Of a DNA stretch of 64,000 bases, positions 7,245 to 17,500 are shown in pieces; position 1 is the stretch's first letter; every line of letters starts with the position of its first letter. The translations under genes and the position numbers were made by a program. The notes beneath the pieces are model-generated. The model was not told where the DNA came from and did not search any database. It saw nothing but the letters and a program-made list of their open reading frames with translations. The stretch is taken from positions 2,542,001 through 2,606,000 of the forward strand of contig NZ_CP022282.1 in assembly GCF_002216065.1 (NCBI RefSeq), read 5' to 3'. This DNA is from Chryseobacterium sp. T16E-39. GTDB taxonomy: Bacteria > Bacteroidota > Bacteroidia > Flavobacteriales > Weeksellaceae.

Positions 7245-8147
7245 TCAGTTTAAGGTTTTATATTCACTCGGAGACACCCCAACTTTAGCTTTAAATAACC
7301 TTGTAAAATGCTGCGGATATTTAAATCCCAGATCATAAGAAATCTCGCTGATAGATTTTGCCGGATTGTAGATTTCTTCCTTAGCAACATCAATCAGTTT
7401 ATTATGAATAAATTCCTGAGCAGAAACGCCCAGTTCTTTTTTTATTAAATCACCAAAATAATTAGCGGAAAGATTTAGTTGTTCCGCAAAATAATTAACC
7501 ATTGGAAAACCAATATTCTTCGGTTTATCAGATTTTAAATAATCATTCAGAAGATTTTCAAATTTCCCGATAACTCCCTGATTGATATGATCACGGGTAA
7601 TAAACTGTCGATCATAAAAGCGCATACAGTAATTTAAAAACAACTCTACATTATTTACAATTAAAGACTTGCTGTGTTTATCAATAGACTGCTCCAATTC
7701 AAATTTTATATTTTTAAAACATTCAAGAATAATCTCTCTTTCTTTTTCAGAAAGGTGCAGTGCTTCATGAACATCATAGGAAAAAAATGAATAGTCTTTC
7801 ATATTTTTGCCCAGATTGGTTCCCTTTATTAAATCTGGATGAAATATCAGAGCATATCCTCCCGGTTGTATATAGGATCCATCATTGGTAATTCCATATA
7901 CCTGTCCCGGCGCGATGAAAACCAATGTTCCTTCCTGATAATCATAAGTATTCTTTCCATAATACATATCTCCGCACATCACATCCTTAAGGAATACGGT
8001 ATAAAAACCATAGCTCCTTTTGTATTGGGAAATAGGATCAGATTTGGAAAAATCAACGATACTTACCAAGGGGTGCAAAGTCTCATGATTCATCATTTTA
8101 TTATAATCTGAAACATTGCTAATTATTTGAATATCTTGACTTTCCAT
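7245..8147 (-). CDS. AraC family transcriptional regulator
   Basis: 300-residue regulator. The N-terminal half is a cupin-like sensor region (about residues 20-120). The C-terminal 100 residues hold the double helix-turn-helix of AraC/XylS proteins, with ISEISYDLGFKYPQHFTRLF and FKAKVGVSPSEYK as the second HTH signature. It is divergent from the cupin/alcohol dehydrogenase pair beginning at 8279, with a 131-bp shared upstream region, so it probably controls those genes. The inducer is unknown. Confidence 0.9.
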   Translation of the reverse strand: MESQDIQIISNVSDYNKMMNHETLHPLVSIVDFSKSDPISQYKRSYGFYTVFLKDVMCGDMYYGKNTYDYQEGTLVFIAPGQVYGITNDGSYIQPGGYALIFHPDLIKGTNLGKNMKDYSFFSYDVHEALHLSEKEREIILECFKNIKFELEQSIDKHSKSLIVNNVELFLNYCMRFYDRQFITRDHINQGVIGKFENLLNDYLKSDKPKNIGFPMVNYFAEQLNLSANYFGDLIKKELGVSAQEFIHNKLIDVAKEEIYNPAKSISEISYDLGFKYPQHFTRLFKAKVGVSPSEYKTLN

Positions 8148-8278
8148 AGAATACGTTTTAAATCTTATTCAAAATTACCACTTTCTACTTTAGTTTTTAT
8201 GATTCCTGTAAAATTGGTACATGTTTCTGTAATCTGTATAAGTATGGTTCAGCGAAAAGAATCGACTTTTGCATTGTT

Positions 8279-8686
8279 ATGGAAACATTCGAAAATAAAA
8301 ATATTTTCCCAAAAGGAGAGAGAGCTTCTTCCACATACTTTTCAGGAGGAACTGCCTGGGCACACATTTTAAAAGCCAATACAGATCAGCTCAATTGCCA
8401 GATTGCCAATGTAGTTTTTGAAGCAGGCTGTAGAAATAACTGGCATTCTCATGGCGGTGGCCAGATTTTAATTGTAACTTCAGGAACAGGTTATTATCAG
8501 GAGCAGGGCAAACCTATCCAAATCTTAAATCCCGGAGATGTCATTAATGTACTTCCCGGTATCGTTCACTGGCATGGTGCCGGTCCTGATGGTGAGTTCA
8601 TACATATTGCCATAAATCCCAATACCCAAAATGGCATTGTAGAATGGATGGAACCTGTAACAAATGAAGAATATAATAATTTATAA
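8279..8686 (+). CDS. Cupin domain protein (carboxymuconolactone-decarboxylase-associated type)
   Basis: Small single-domain cupin of 135 aa. Metal-binding motif 1 is WHSHGGGQ (H56, H58 and Q62 in the usual Glu place), followed by the G-x-G turn and motif 2 LPGIVHWHGA (H97, H99). Proteins of this type are often encoded beside aldo-keto reductases, carboxymuconolactone decarboxylases or alcohol dehydrogenases and are linked to quinone or carbonyl stress. Here the zinc ADH follows after 31 bases, so the two are probably co-transcribed under the AraC regulator. The enzymatic reaction, if any, is unknown. Confidence 0.88.
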   Translation: METFENKNIFPKGERASSTYFSGGTAWAHILKANTDQLNCQIANVVFEAGCRNNWHSHGGGQILIVTSGTGYYQEQGKPIQILNPGDVINVLPGIVHWHGAGPDGEFIHIAINPNTQNGIVEWMEPVTNEEYNNL

Positions 8687-8717
8687 ACTAAAACATTAAC
8701 TTAAAATTTAAAAACAA

Positions 8718-9770
8718 ATGAACACATTTACAGTAAGAGCGTACGGAGCCGAGTCTACTACGGCAGACCTGAAAGAAATGAATATAGAAAGAAGAGAAGT
8801 AACCCCCAATGATGTAGAAATCGAAATTCTATATTGTGGAGTTTGTCATTCAGATCTTCACACTGCCAGAAATGACTGGGGAGGAACTATCTACCCAGCT
8901 GTTCCGGGACATGAAATTGTAGGAAGAATAACCAAGGTTGGTAGCGAAGTTTCAAAATTCAAAGTTGGAGACTTAGCAGGGGTTGGATGTATCGTAGATT
9001 CATGTGGAACTTGTGAAAGTTGTAAACATGATCTTGAGCAATATTGTCTCAACGGTTTTACAGGAACTTACAACGGAAAAGATAAACATTTGGGCGGTCA
9101 CACTTTTGGTGGGTATTCTCAAAAAGTGGTGGTGGATTCCAATCATGTTTTAAAAGTGCCTGAGAATTTAGATTTAGCAGCTGTTGCTCCACTTCTTTGT
9201 GCAGGAATCACAACATGGTCTCCATTGAAACATTGGAATGTAGGACCTAACTCAAAAGTTGCTGTTGTAGGATTAGGAGGATTAGGACATATGGCTATTA
9301 AATTAGCAAAAGGACTAGGAGCTGAAGTAACGTTGTTCTCAAGAACACCGGGTAAAACTGAAGATGCTAAACAACTAGGAGCTGACCATGTCGTAATTTC
9401 TACGGAACAAGCAGAAATGGATTCTGTAAAAGGAAAGTTTGATGTGATCATCGATACAGTTCCTTACGTACATGATGTTAATCCTTATGTTACTACTTTA
9501 AATATCAGTGGAACATTAGTCGTTGTCGGTTATTTGGGAGGCCTGGAGCCAATCCTAAATACAGTTCCAATGATCATGGGAAGAAAATCAGTAGCAGGTT
9601 CTGTAATCGGTGGAATTGCTGAAACTCAGGAAATGCTTGATTTCTGTGGTGAGCACAATATTGTTTCTGAGATCGAAACAATCAAAATGAACGAAATCAA
9701 TGAAGCTTATGAAAGAATGTTGAAAAGCGATGTTAAATATCGTTTTGTGATTGACATGCAATCTTTGTAA
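8718..9770 (+). CDS. Zinc-dependent alcohol dehydrogenase (YahK/cinnamyl-ADH-like)
   Basis: NAD(P)-dependent oxidoreductase of the zinc MDR family, 350 aa. Catalytic zinc ligands are C43 in CGVCHSD and H65 in PGHE. The structural zinc loop is CGTCESCKHDLEQYC (near 95-109). The Rossmann glycine motif is GLGGLGHMAIK (about 184-194). The overall pattern resembles E. coli YahK aldehyde reductases that act on broad aldehydes. It is second in the cupin-ADH unit and is followed by a strong terminator at 9792-9822. Cofactor preference (NADPH expected) is inferred. Confidence 0.92.
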   Translation: MNTFTVRAYGAESTTADLKEMNIERREVTPNDVEIEILYCGVCHSDLHTARNDWGGTIYPAVPGHEIVGRITKVGSEVSKFKVGDLAGVGCIVDSCGTCESCKHDLEQYCLNGFTGTYNGKDKHLGGHTFGGYSQKVVVDSNHVLKVPENLDLAAVAPLLCAGITTWSPLKHWNVGPNSKVAVVGLGGLGHMAIKLAKGLGAEVTLFSRTPGKTEDAKQLGADHVVISTEQAEMDSVKGKFDVIIDTVPYVHDVNPYVTTLNISGTLVVVGYLGGLEPILNTVPMIMGRKSVAGSVIGGIAETQEMLDFCGEHNIVSEIETIKMNEINEAYERMLKSDVKYRFVIDMQSL

Positions 9771-9791
9771 TTCCTCAGATATTTTTTTAAT

Positions 9792-9822
9792 AGAAAGACC
9801 CTTCATTTTGAAGGGTCTTTCT
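9792..9822 (+). terminator. Rho-independent terminator after ADH
   Basis: Perfect 13-bp stem AGAAAGACCCTTC/GAAGGGTCTTTCT with a 5-base loop, beginning 22 bases after the ADH stop. It could also end transcription from the HxlR gene arriving on the other strand. Confidence 0.85.
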
Positions 9823-9862
9823 TATTTATGAGTTAGCTTTTAGCTAAAATATAGACTATCAT

Positions 9863-10243
9863 TTACGCGTTGACCGGTTTCCAGTTGTGTTCTCCTTTCA
9901 TATCCTGAAAAGCCCAGTCTGCCATTGCGTCAATTACAGGAGCCAATTTATTCCCAGCCTCACTTAATTCATAAGTTACATGAGGTGGAACAACAGGTTT
10001 TGCAGTTCTTATAATCAAACCATCCGCTTCCAGTTGCTTTAAATGCTGAATCAGCATTTTTTCCGTCACCTCAGGAATCGCTCTTTTTAACTCACTGTAT
10101 CGTTTTCCTCCTGTTGATAGTTGAAATAAAATAATAGGTTTCCAGAAACCACCAATTTTTTCCATAACATACATTACCGGACATTGATCCAATATATTCC
10201 GTCTGTTTTCCTGAATCGTAGAACTTTCTTTAATAACTGTCAT
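9863..10243 (-). CDS. HxlR family winged-helix regulator
   Basis: 126-residue MarR-related HxlR-type repressor. It has CPVMYVMEKIGGFWKPIILF (20 residues from about 20), where HxlR proteins carry C-P-x-x-x-x-x-x-x-x-x-G-x-W-x, including the redox-sensitive N-terminal Cys. The wing follows in SELKRAIPEVTEKMLIQHL and VTYELSEAG. It is divergent from an NmrA-like reductase with overlapping promoters and a palindromic operator. Family members such as YodB and HypR sense electrophiles or diamide through that Cys, which would suit a quinone/NADPH reductase target; that link is inferred. Confidence 0.92.
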   Translation of the reverse strand: MTVIKESSTIQENRRNILDQCPVMYVMEKIGGFWKPIILFQLSTGGKRYSELKRAIPEVTEKMLIQHLKQLEADGLIIRTAKPVVPPHVTYELSEAGNKLAPVIDAMADWAFQDMKGEHNWKPVNA

Positions 10244-10258
10244 GATACATACTTTAGG

Positions 10259-10297
10259 GTAAGTACTTGTATAAAAGTAAGTACAAATATAACTTTG
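10259..10297. promoter_or_regulatory. Divergent promoters and probable HxlR operator
   Basis: GTACTT (10263-10268)-N10-AAGTAC (10279-10284) is an inverted repeat, and GTAAGTAC also occurs twice directly (10259-10266, 10277-10284). A + strand -7 box TAACTTTG (10290-10297) for the NmrA gene and a - strand -7 box TATATTTG (10291-10284) for hxlR overlap each other and abut the repeat, so one bound dimer could block both. Confidence 0.6.
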
Positions 10298-10408
10298 TTC
10301 TCAGAAATAAAAAAATATTCACCTATAAAAATTATCTGATCAATAATAAAGACCAATAAGTATTCAGCGATTGCATATGAACATTAAAAAACAATAAAAA
10401 TTTTACAT

Positions 10409-11293
10409 ATGAAAATTATAATCACAGGCTCATTAGGAAATGTAGCAAAGCCATTGGCTCAACAATTAATTGCAGAAGGACATGATATCACGGTCATCAG
10501 CAGTAACGAATCTAAAAAAAATGAAATCGAATCGTTAGGGGCAAAAGCAGCTATCGGTTCCATTACCGATCTGAACTTTTTAATTAAAACATTTGAAGGA
10601 GCAGATGCTGTATTTGCAATGACACCTCCTAATATGGGTGCCACTCATATAGTTGAAGAAACTATAAATACAGGAAAGAACTATGCTGAAGCAATCAAAC
10701 AAACACATGTAAAACGTGTTGTTATGTTAAGTAGCGTAGGAGCAGCTTCGCCGGTGGAAACCGGTCCTATTAAAGGTCTTCATCATATTGAAAATCTTTA
10801 CAGAGGGTTAGAAAATACATCTGCTACATTCATTCGTGCAGGATATTTTTATAATAATTTCTTCAATGATATTCCTATGGTTCAAAACGCAGGAATTATT
10901 GGAGGAAATTATCCTGAGAATGGGAATATCCCGGTAGTTCACCCTAGTGATATTGCAAAAATAGCAGCGGAAGAATTGGTGAAAGTCTCTGGAGATAAAA
11001 ATATAAGATATGCCGTAGGGGATCTTCGTAGTCCAGCAGATTTTGCTTCTGTTTTGGGTTCAGCCATTGGAAAGCCAGAATTACCTTGGGTAGAATTTAG
11101 CGATGAAGAATATTTGAATGGAGCCCTTCAGGGAGGTCTTCCTCAGGAAATGGCGGAATTATATACCGAAATGGGGAAAGGAATGAGAACAGGTATCGTA
11201 CAGGCGGATTTTATTGAGCATGGTTCTCCTGTTACAGGAAATATCAAATTGGAAGAATTCGCTAAGGAATTTGCTTCTAAATTTAATTCTTAA
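10409..11293 (+). CDS. NmrA-like NAD(P)-binding reductase (QorB/atypical SDR)
   Basis: 294-residue Rossmann-fold protein. The dinucleotide motif is TGSLGNVAKPL (6-16, a variant of G-x-x-G-x-x-G). The adjoining ADAVFAMTPPN segment and VKRVVMLSSVGA are typical of NmrA/SDR-a proteins such as QorB, an NADPH:quinone reductase. No catalytic Y-x-x-x-K is obvious, as in other NmrA members, so it may be a redox sensor or a quinone reductase. It is divergent from the HxlR regulator at a shared operator and is followed by a 21-bp terminator. Confidence 0.88.
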   Translation: MKIIITGSLGNVAKPLAQQLIAEGHDITVISSNESKKNEIESLGAKAAIGSITDLNFLIKTFEGADAVFAMTPPNMGATHIVEETINTGKNYAEAIKQTHVKRVVMLSSVGAASPVETGPIKGLHHIENLYRGLENTSATFIRAGYFYNNFFNDIPMVQNAGIIGGNYPENGNIPVVHPSDIAKIAAEELVKVSGDKNIRYAVGDLRSPADFASVLGSAIGKPELPWVEFSDEEYLNGALQGGLPQEMAELYTEMGKGMRTGIVQADFIEHGSPVTGNIKLEEFAKEFASKFNS

Positions 11294-11320
11294 ATTAATT
11301 TCTTTTTGTCACTTGAAATT

Positions 11321-11365
11321 AATAAATAGTTTCGGCGGACCTTTGGTCCGCCGAAACTATTTATT
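11321..11365. terminator. Bidirectional terminator, 21-bp perfect stem
   Basis: AATAAATAGTTTCGGCGGACC (11321-11341) is perfectly complementary to 11345-11365, leaving a 3-base loop. It lies between convergent genes and is the strongest hairpin in the window. Confidence 0.88.
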
Positions 11366-11380
11366 GATAGAGATTAAAGT

Positions 11381-12661
11381 CTATTTATCTTTCAAAGTTC
11401 CTTTTAAAACTTTCAATTTCCCATCAATAGGCTGATCAATTTTCAATCCTAAGATATCTGCAACTAAAGGATAAACATTCACATTCGTAAATTCATCTAC
11501 TACTACATTATTTTTAAATTGTGGACCCCATGCAAAAAATGTTGCCTTCATTTCAGGAGCCAATCTTGGATTATATCCGTGTTTTCCAACAGATGTTTTC
11601 TTTCCTTTTTCTAAAAATATTTTTGGAGCTTTTGGAATCAAAAGAATCTGTCCGATTCTGTGATACTGATCATCTTTAGCTCCAAAATGCATATATTTAG
11701 GAAGTCTTTTATCTAAATAAACATCATAATCTGCTGTTTTATTAGCTTTAAGCTCATTATAAACAGCTTTAGTTTCTTCAGGATTCTTGACCACAACTCT
11801 CAACAGTGTCTGCGAATTATAGAAATCAAATCTATCTTTATTAAAAAGCATTGCAGGAATTTCTATAGGCGCTCCCCCATCCACTTTTATCATCCCGTGA
11901 TCGGATACAAAAACAAAGTTGACATTCTTTAATCCTAATTGATTTACTTTCTGAACCAATTCACCAATTGCATCGTCTATTAAATGAACAGCATTTCCGG
12001 TTTCTTTAGCATCGGGTCCAAAATGATGTCCACTTCCATCCACTTCCGGAAAGTATAGGGTAATAAAATGAGGTCTTTTATCCATTGGTAATTTTAACCA
12101 ATTCACCACTCTATCTACTTTTTCAGAAGGCGTGAATTGATCATGATAAGGATAATAATAAGTGGGTCTTTTTCCTCCGGCATCACTTGCTGAACCTACC
12201 CACATCATCGTAGCAGAAATCATTCCTTGTTTTTCAGCTAACCCCCAAATTGGAGTTCCACCATACCAGCTTCCGTCTTCAGCATTTTTTTTATCACTCA
12301 TTGCATAAAATTCCTTTCTCTTATAATCATAGAAAAAGTTATCAATCAAGCCATGATGCGCAGGATAAAGTCCGGTAATCAGACTCCAGTGGTTAGGAAA
12401 TGTAATGCTGGGATAACTTGGAATCATCGCTTTTGCCTGAACTCCATCATTAGATAATTTCAAAAGGTTTTCAGCATTGTATTTTTTGGCATAATCATAT
12501 CTGAAACCGTCTGTAGAAATCATAATAACATAGGGTTTTGTTTGAGCATCCACACTGTTATATCGATTAGGCACTACAACTTGTGTCGTATCAACAGGTG
12601 CTTTCTGCGCCCATCCCATTACCGAAATAAACAGGAGTAAAATTTGTATTCCTCGCTTCAT
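11381..12661 (-). CDS. Ectonucleotide pyrophosphatase/phosphodiesterase (alkaline phosphatase superfamily)
   Basis: Exported phosphodiesterase of the NPP type. From ATG 12661 (MKRGIQILLL) it is 426 aa with a signal peptide ending near GWAQ-K; the open frame reaches a TTG at 12679 but that start breaks the signal peptide pattern. Metal and catalytic residues visible are D51 in STDGFR, the nucleophile T87 in SITFPNHWSLITG, the HxH-like GSGHHFGPD (near 210) and SDHGM (near 255). Bacterial relatives (for example the Xanthomonas NPP) cleave nucleotide phosphodiester or pyrophosphate bonds. The gene stands alone. Confidence 0.9.
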   Translation of the reverse strand: MKRGIQILLLFISVMGWAQKAPVDTTQVVVPNRYNSVDAQTKPYVIMISTDGFRYDYAKKYNAENLLKLSNDGVQAKAMIPSYPSITFPNHWSLITGLYPAHHGLIDNFFYDYKRKEFYAMSDKKNAEDGSWYGGTPIWGLAEKQGMISATMMWVGSASDAGGKRPTYYYPYHDQFTPSEKVDRVVNWLKLPMDKRPHFITLYFPEVDGSGHHFGPDAKETGNAVHLIDDAIGELVQKVNQLGLKNVNFVFVSDHGMIKVDGGAPIEIPAMLFNKDRFDFYNSQTLLRVVVKNPEETKAVYNELKANKTADYDVYLDKRLPKYMHFGAKDDQYHRIGQILLIPKAPKIFLEKGKKTSVGKHGYNPRLAPEMKATFFAWGPQFKNNVVVDEFTNVNVYPLVADILGLKIDQPIDGKLKVLKGTLKDK

Positions 12662-12844
12662 TGTAAAAATTTTTGGCAAAGTTACATTCTATGTTTTTAT
12701 CAGAAAAGCTTAATGGATTAAAAGTATATTAAAGAATTAGAATTATACGTCACATTTTGTCGTACTGAGGCGGTATCTTTATGAAAATGAAAAAGATGGA
12801 ATTAAATATCCTTAATAAATCTTTTAGGCGTGAGGTAAAAAGAT

Positions 12845-12852
12845 TACTTTTG
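12845..12852 (+). promoter_or_regulatory. -7 box of the Rhs unit
   Basis: TACTTTTG fits TAnnTTTG and ends 40 bases before the 12893 ATG. No -33 TTG at standard spacing is seen. Confidence 0.45.
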
Positions 12853-12892
12853 CGACAATTAAAAATAACATGTATTTAACTCAATATAAGGC

Positions 12893-14518
12893 ATGAAAAA
12901 ACTTTACTTCAGTGTACTTTCGATGTGCATTTTTACAGGACTGTCAGCCCAGGAAATGGTTTGGCAAAAAGATATTAAATCTTCTACACAGAATTTTCTA
13001 AGCCAGGTTACGACGACCATTGATCAGCAGTATTTGATTACGGGAAGTACTATACAAGCTGCAAGCCAGAAGAAAGAAACAGGAAGTAATACCCAACAAA
13101 ATAACGGCTATGATTTTCATTTGGTGAAATTGAATCAACAAGGAGATCAGGTTTGGGAAAAGTACTTCGCAGGAAATAACCACGACTATTTATCAGCAAC
13201 GGTGACCACTCAGGATGGTGGATTTTTGATTTCAGGAACTTCTTTCTCTGGAAAATCTTTAGACAAGAAAGATGATTCTAAAGGAGGATCAGATATATGG
13301 CTCATCAGGATCAATGAATTTGGAGATGAACTGTGGCAAAAAACATTAGGAACTTCTGCTGACGAAGAAGCTAAAGCCGTAATTCAAACTACAGATTTAG
13401 GATTTTTTGTAGCCGGATCTTTCGGCTCTGCGCAGGATTCCAAAATGAAAGGATATGGTTCAAAAGATGTTTTGATCGTCAAATTGGATAAAAACGGAAA
13501 AGAAATTTCACAATTGGTTTTAGGAGGAAGGGGATTAGACGAGGTTGAAAAAATGATTCCAACGAAGGACGGGGGAGCATTATTAGGAATTTATTCGAGA
13601 AGTTCCGAGTTTCGGGTTTCGGGTTCCGAAGGTCAAAGCTCAACTCCAGAAACTTCGAACCGCGTATCTCGCTATTCAAAAACCACTAATAATGAAGGTG
13701 AAGGCGACTACTGGATCGTAAAACTTAATAAGGATGGGAAAGTAGAATGGGAAAAGAATTTTGGGGGTAAAGGTGATGATCACTTGAGAACACTGGCTTT
13801 GACATCAACTGGCTATATTGTTGGAGGAGAATCCAGATCAGATAAATCAGGAAATAAAACCGTTGGAATTGAAGAAGGAACTGATTTGTGGCTAATCTCC
13901 TTGAATGAAAGAGGTGATGAACAATGGCAAAAATCCTACAATTTCAAAAACAGAGATGTTTTGATGGGAATGAGTGTTATTGCTTCTAGTGACGATAAAA
14001 CTTCTAAAGGAATATTATTAGGAGGATACACTCAAGCTGAAGGAAGGATAGAAACCGATGATGAAACTTTTTGGATGTTGTACCTGAATCAGGATGGTAA
14101 CGAACAGTGGAGAAAACATGTGAGTGGAGACTCGAGACGAAGAGAAGAGAGACTTTCTGATATTAAATTAAACAGAGATGGTTCAATCATTTTAGCGGGA
14201 ACAAGTGCAGAGGAACTAGGAAAGGAAAACTGGAAGATTATAAAACTAGGTGATAAACAATTGGATCAGTTGATCGAGAAACATGATATCAAGATCTATC
14301 CGAACCCGGTATCAGATTATGCCTATGTCGAAATAGGGTTTGACTTTAAAGACGCTGATATTATTTTGTATGATATGGGTGGCAGGCAGCTTCAAAATAT
14401 AAAAACCAAGAATAAGGTTACCAAGATCAATACCCAACCTCTGATCCAGGGAGCTTATCTCGTAGTAATCAAAACAGATACGAATAAAACGGCCAATGCT
14501 AAACTCATTAAGAAATAA
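12893..14518 (+). CDS. Secreted repeat protein with T9SS type A sorting domain
   Basis: 541 aa. Signal peptide 1-20 (ends LSAQ). The middle is made of repeated blades of the kind (S/G)D-x-W-(L/I)-(I/V)-(R/K)-(L/I)-(N/D)-x2-G-x3-W-x-K, at roughly 75, 135, 190, 270, 325 and 390, suggesting a beta-propeller-like fold. The C-terminus (from IYPNPVSDYAYV, about residue 463) is a T9SS type A sorting domain ending in KLIKK, so the protein should cross the outer membrane and be cell-surface attached. It starts a tight unit with the two Rhs-like genes (6 bases to the next). A repeat-derived insertion lies at residues 236-265. Function unknown. Confidence 0.85.
   Translation: MKKLYFSVLSMCIFTGLSAQEMVWQKDIKSSTQNFLSQVTTTIDQQYLITGSTIQAASQKKETGSNTQQNNGYDFHLVKLNQQGDQVWEKYFAGNNHDYLSATVTTQDGGFLISGTSFSGKSLDKKDDSKGGSDIWLIRINEFGDELWQKTLGTSADEEAKAVIQTTDLGFFVAGSFGSAQDSKMKGYGSKDVLIVKLDKNGKEISQLVLGGRGLDEVEKMIPTKDGGALLGIYSRSSEFRVSGSEGQSSTPETSNRVSRYSKTTNNEGEGDYWIVKLNKDGKVEWEKNFGGKGDDHLRTLALTSTGYIVGGESRSDKSGNKTVGIEEGTDLWLISLNERGDEQWQKSYNFKNRDVLMGMSVIASSDDKTSKGILLGGYTQAEGRIETDDETFWMLYLNQDGNEQWRKHVSGDSRRREERLSDIKLNRDGSIILAGTSAEELGKENWKIIKLGDKQLDQLIEKHDIKIYPNPVSDYAYVEIGFDFKDADIILYDMGGRQLQNIKTKNKVTKINTQPLIQGAYLVVIKTDTNKTANAKLIKK
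13599..13680 (+). repeat. Dispersed GTTTCGGG-type repeat inserted in frame in a coding region
   Basis: The stretch contains TTTCGGG twice in tandem, then TTCCGAAG, then ACTTCGAACCG; its composition differs from the flanking gene. It encodes a polar Ser/Arg-rich linker (about residues 236-262) between two propeller-like blades. The opposite strand reads as NPKPETRN, a phrase I associate with flavobacterial dispersed repeats. Confidence 0.5.
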
Positions 14519-14524
14519 ATTAAA

Positions 14525-17500
14525 ATGAAAATAATAACTAATACAATTTTTATTGTAACAGCTTTACTGTGCAATAATCTTTTCTCACAATTCACCCAAG
14601 GATCAGTTGGTTATAATGCAATGGCCAATATTAAAAGTCCACAAGTCTCGGAGTTTATTAAATATGGCAATATCCCCATAAATTCATACATTGGAGAAGC
14701 CCAGGTGGAAATACCTCTGTATAGTATTAATACCCGAAACAAACCTGTAAGTATTTCGTTAGGTTATAATTCATCAGGTTTCTTGCCTAATAAAAGACCT
14801 GATATGGTTGGTTTAGATTGGCATTTAAATGTGGGGGGTATTATTTCAAGAACAGTGAATACAGCGCCAGACGATCAGATTGGAGCTAGTGCAACAAATG
14901 GAGGGATAAAAGGTCAAACTCAAAATGGTTTTATTGTTGGATTAACTAGAAAAAAACAGTGTTTGCCTTTATATTTGGATAACGATATTTTTACCTTTCA
15001 GCCTAATGTAGGGATGTTTAAAGTAGATTTAGATTTTTACTTAAAAGGCTGTAATAATGAGGAGGATTATGAAGGAAATCCTGACATCTTTAATTTCAAT
15101 TTTGATGGGAAAAGAGGAAAATTCTTTATGACTAACAATGGTGAATTTAAGGTGGTTTCAGAATCTGCAAAAAAGCTAAAAATTGATATTTCACAAATGT
15201 CATTTCAGCCATATACTAATCTATGCAAACCTTTAGCATCAGAAATAAAAATAACAGATGACGAAGGAAATGAATACTATTTTGGAGGACAATCTAAAAA
15301 TTTAGAATATAATATTTCTTTAAATGCTAATAATACCAATAGTGATTCATCGCCCCTTGGGGTTCCCATTATTACCTCTTGGTTTCTAGCCAAAGCTGTA
15401 TACAAAAATGGGGAAATAATTAATTATAATTACAGAGATGACTCAAATCTTACAACAGGTTTCTGTTTTAATACATCATCAGAATGGCATGGGGGCCAGA
15501 CAAGTCCAGTGATGGTTAACAAAAGGAATTTTATACTTTACAATGAAAGTAATCTTCAAGATTTTAAATGTACAACAGCTCCAGGGGTTGGAAATATATA
15601 TGATGATTGTTTAACTACTCAATCCTCAACAAAAGTTTATTCGTTAACAAAAAAGACAATTTTAGATAATATTCAAGGAGAAAATTTTAAACTTGTATTG
15701 AATTATTCTCAGCAGCCCTATAAATTTTTCAATCGGGATTTTGGCTCCTTTTTTAGTGGCACAAAGGATTTGCAGTTAGATGCCATTATACTTTATGATA
15801 ATAAATCACAGGAAATCAATCGTTTTTCATTTAATTATTTACTAAAGGGAGGAACGACGAGTGTAGGATCATCTCCAAGGTTATTTTTAGATAAATTAAC
15901 TGAAAAAAATAAAAATCCTTATATTTTTGATTATAATTTAGATAGCAATACGGTGCTCCCTTCTCCTGTTACAAAACAATTGGACCATTGGGGATATTAT
16001 AATGGAAAAGTAGGTAATGAGCCGTCCCTTGTATATTTGTTTCCTGCCACTACACAGACTCCCCAAGGCGATGAAATTATTACTTCTGACATTAGAAATC
16101 CAGATTCCAACTTTTCAATGATAGGCTCGCTAAAAAAAATTACTTATCCTACCAAAGGATCTACAAATTTTGAATATGAAGCTAATCAATACACTTCACG
16201 AATAGAAAGATTGAGTGTTAATAACTTTATGCCAAAGGTTGTAAATACAGCAGGAATTGCAGGTGGATTAAGAGTTAAAAGAATATATGACACAGATGAA
16301 GCAAATGTAATTTCAAATGATAGAAACATTACTTACGAGAATAGCATTCTTCAAATATGGCCAAGGTATGTTATGGTTTTAGAAAATGGCTTTCAGAGAT
16401 ATGGTTATTTCAGATCAGTTAGTATCAATTCTGCATTATTCGAAAATGGATTAATCAATTATTCTAAAGTAACTGAAAACTTTGTGAATAATGGTAAGAT
16501 AATTACCGAGTTTACAAACTATGTATCAAATCCAGACATTAATGATATCAATGTAAAAGTAAATGATAGTCATCCATTATCTGTTAGTAATAATAATGAA
16601 TTGATGAAGAATTACATTGGACTCTTTTACAATGATACAAGCATTGAAAGAGGAAAATTGAAATCGAAAACTGTTTTTGATAATTCAAATAATATAAAAA
16701 AGGTGGAAGAATTTAGTTATAATCTAAATCCAAGCAGATACTCCAATTTCACCTCTGTTTTGCATACTTCAGGGATTTGTATAGAAGCTAATAAATTGTA
16801 TTTCTATCAAAATGATTTAAGTAAAAAAGAAACTACGGAATATGTAAATGGAACACCGTTAAAAACCCAAACAAATTATTTTTACGAAAATGATCTTCAT
16901 CAGAATTTAACAAGGGAAAACACTATATTTCCTGATAACTCTAAAACGGAAAGTACATATTCTTACGCCCATGAAAAAGGATATCAGCTGATGATCAATA
17001 ATAATATGATTAGCATTCCAATAGAAAAGCAGACCCAAGAGACAACTAATGGAGTAACAAAAACCTTATCAAGAGTAGAGACACTTTATCCTGTTTCATT
17101 ACCAACACCTGAGACTGGAAATCTGATTCTCCCCCTTTCTGTTAAATCTTACAATTTAGATAATAGCCCATCAATAGAGGTTACTTATAATCTATATAAC
17201 TCTAACGGACAGATTCAGCAATACACAACAAAAGAGGGAGTTCCTGTTACTGTTATCTGGGGATATGCAAGCTCTCAACCGATTGCAAAAATAGAAGGTG
17301 CAAATTTTTCAGATATTACCCCATCCTTAATAACCAGTATCGTGAATGCATCTAATGATGATAATATTCCTCCAACGGGTATTACTCCTGATCAGGCTGA
17401 ACAAACTCTAATCACAGCTTTAGATACTTTTAGAAAAGATTCTACTTTGAATGGATATCAGATCACAACCTATACGTATGATCCTTTGATTGGGGTTACC

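Noticed and set aside
8127..8372. 81-codon + strand ORF overlapping the cupin start
   Set aside because: Overlaps the cupin gene in another frame and has no recognisable features.
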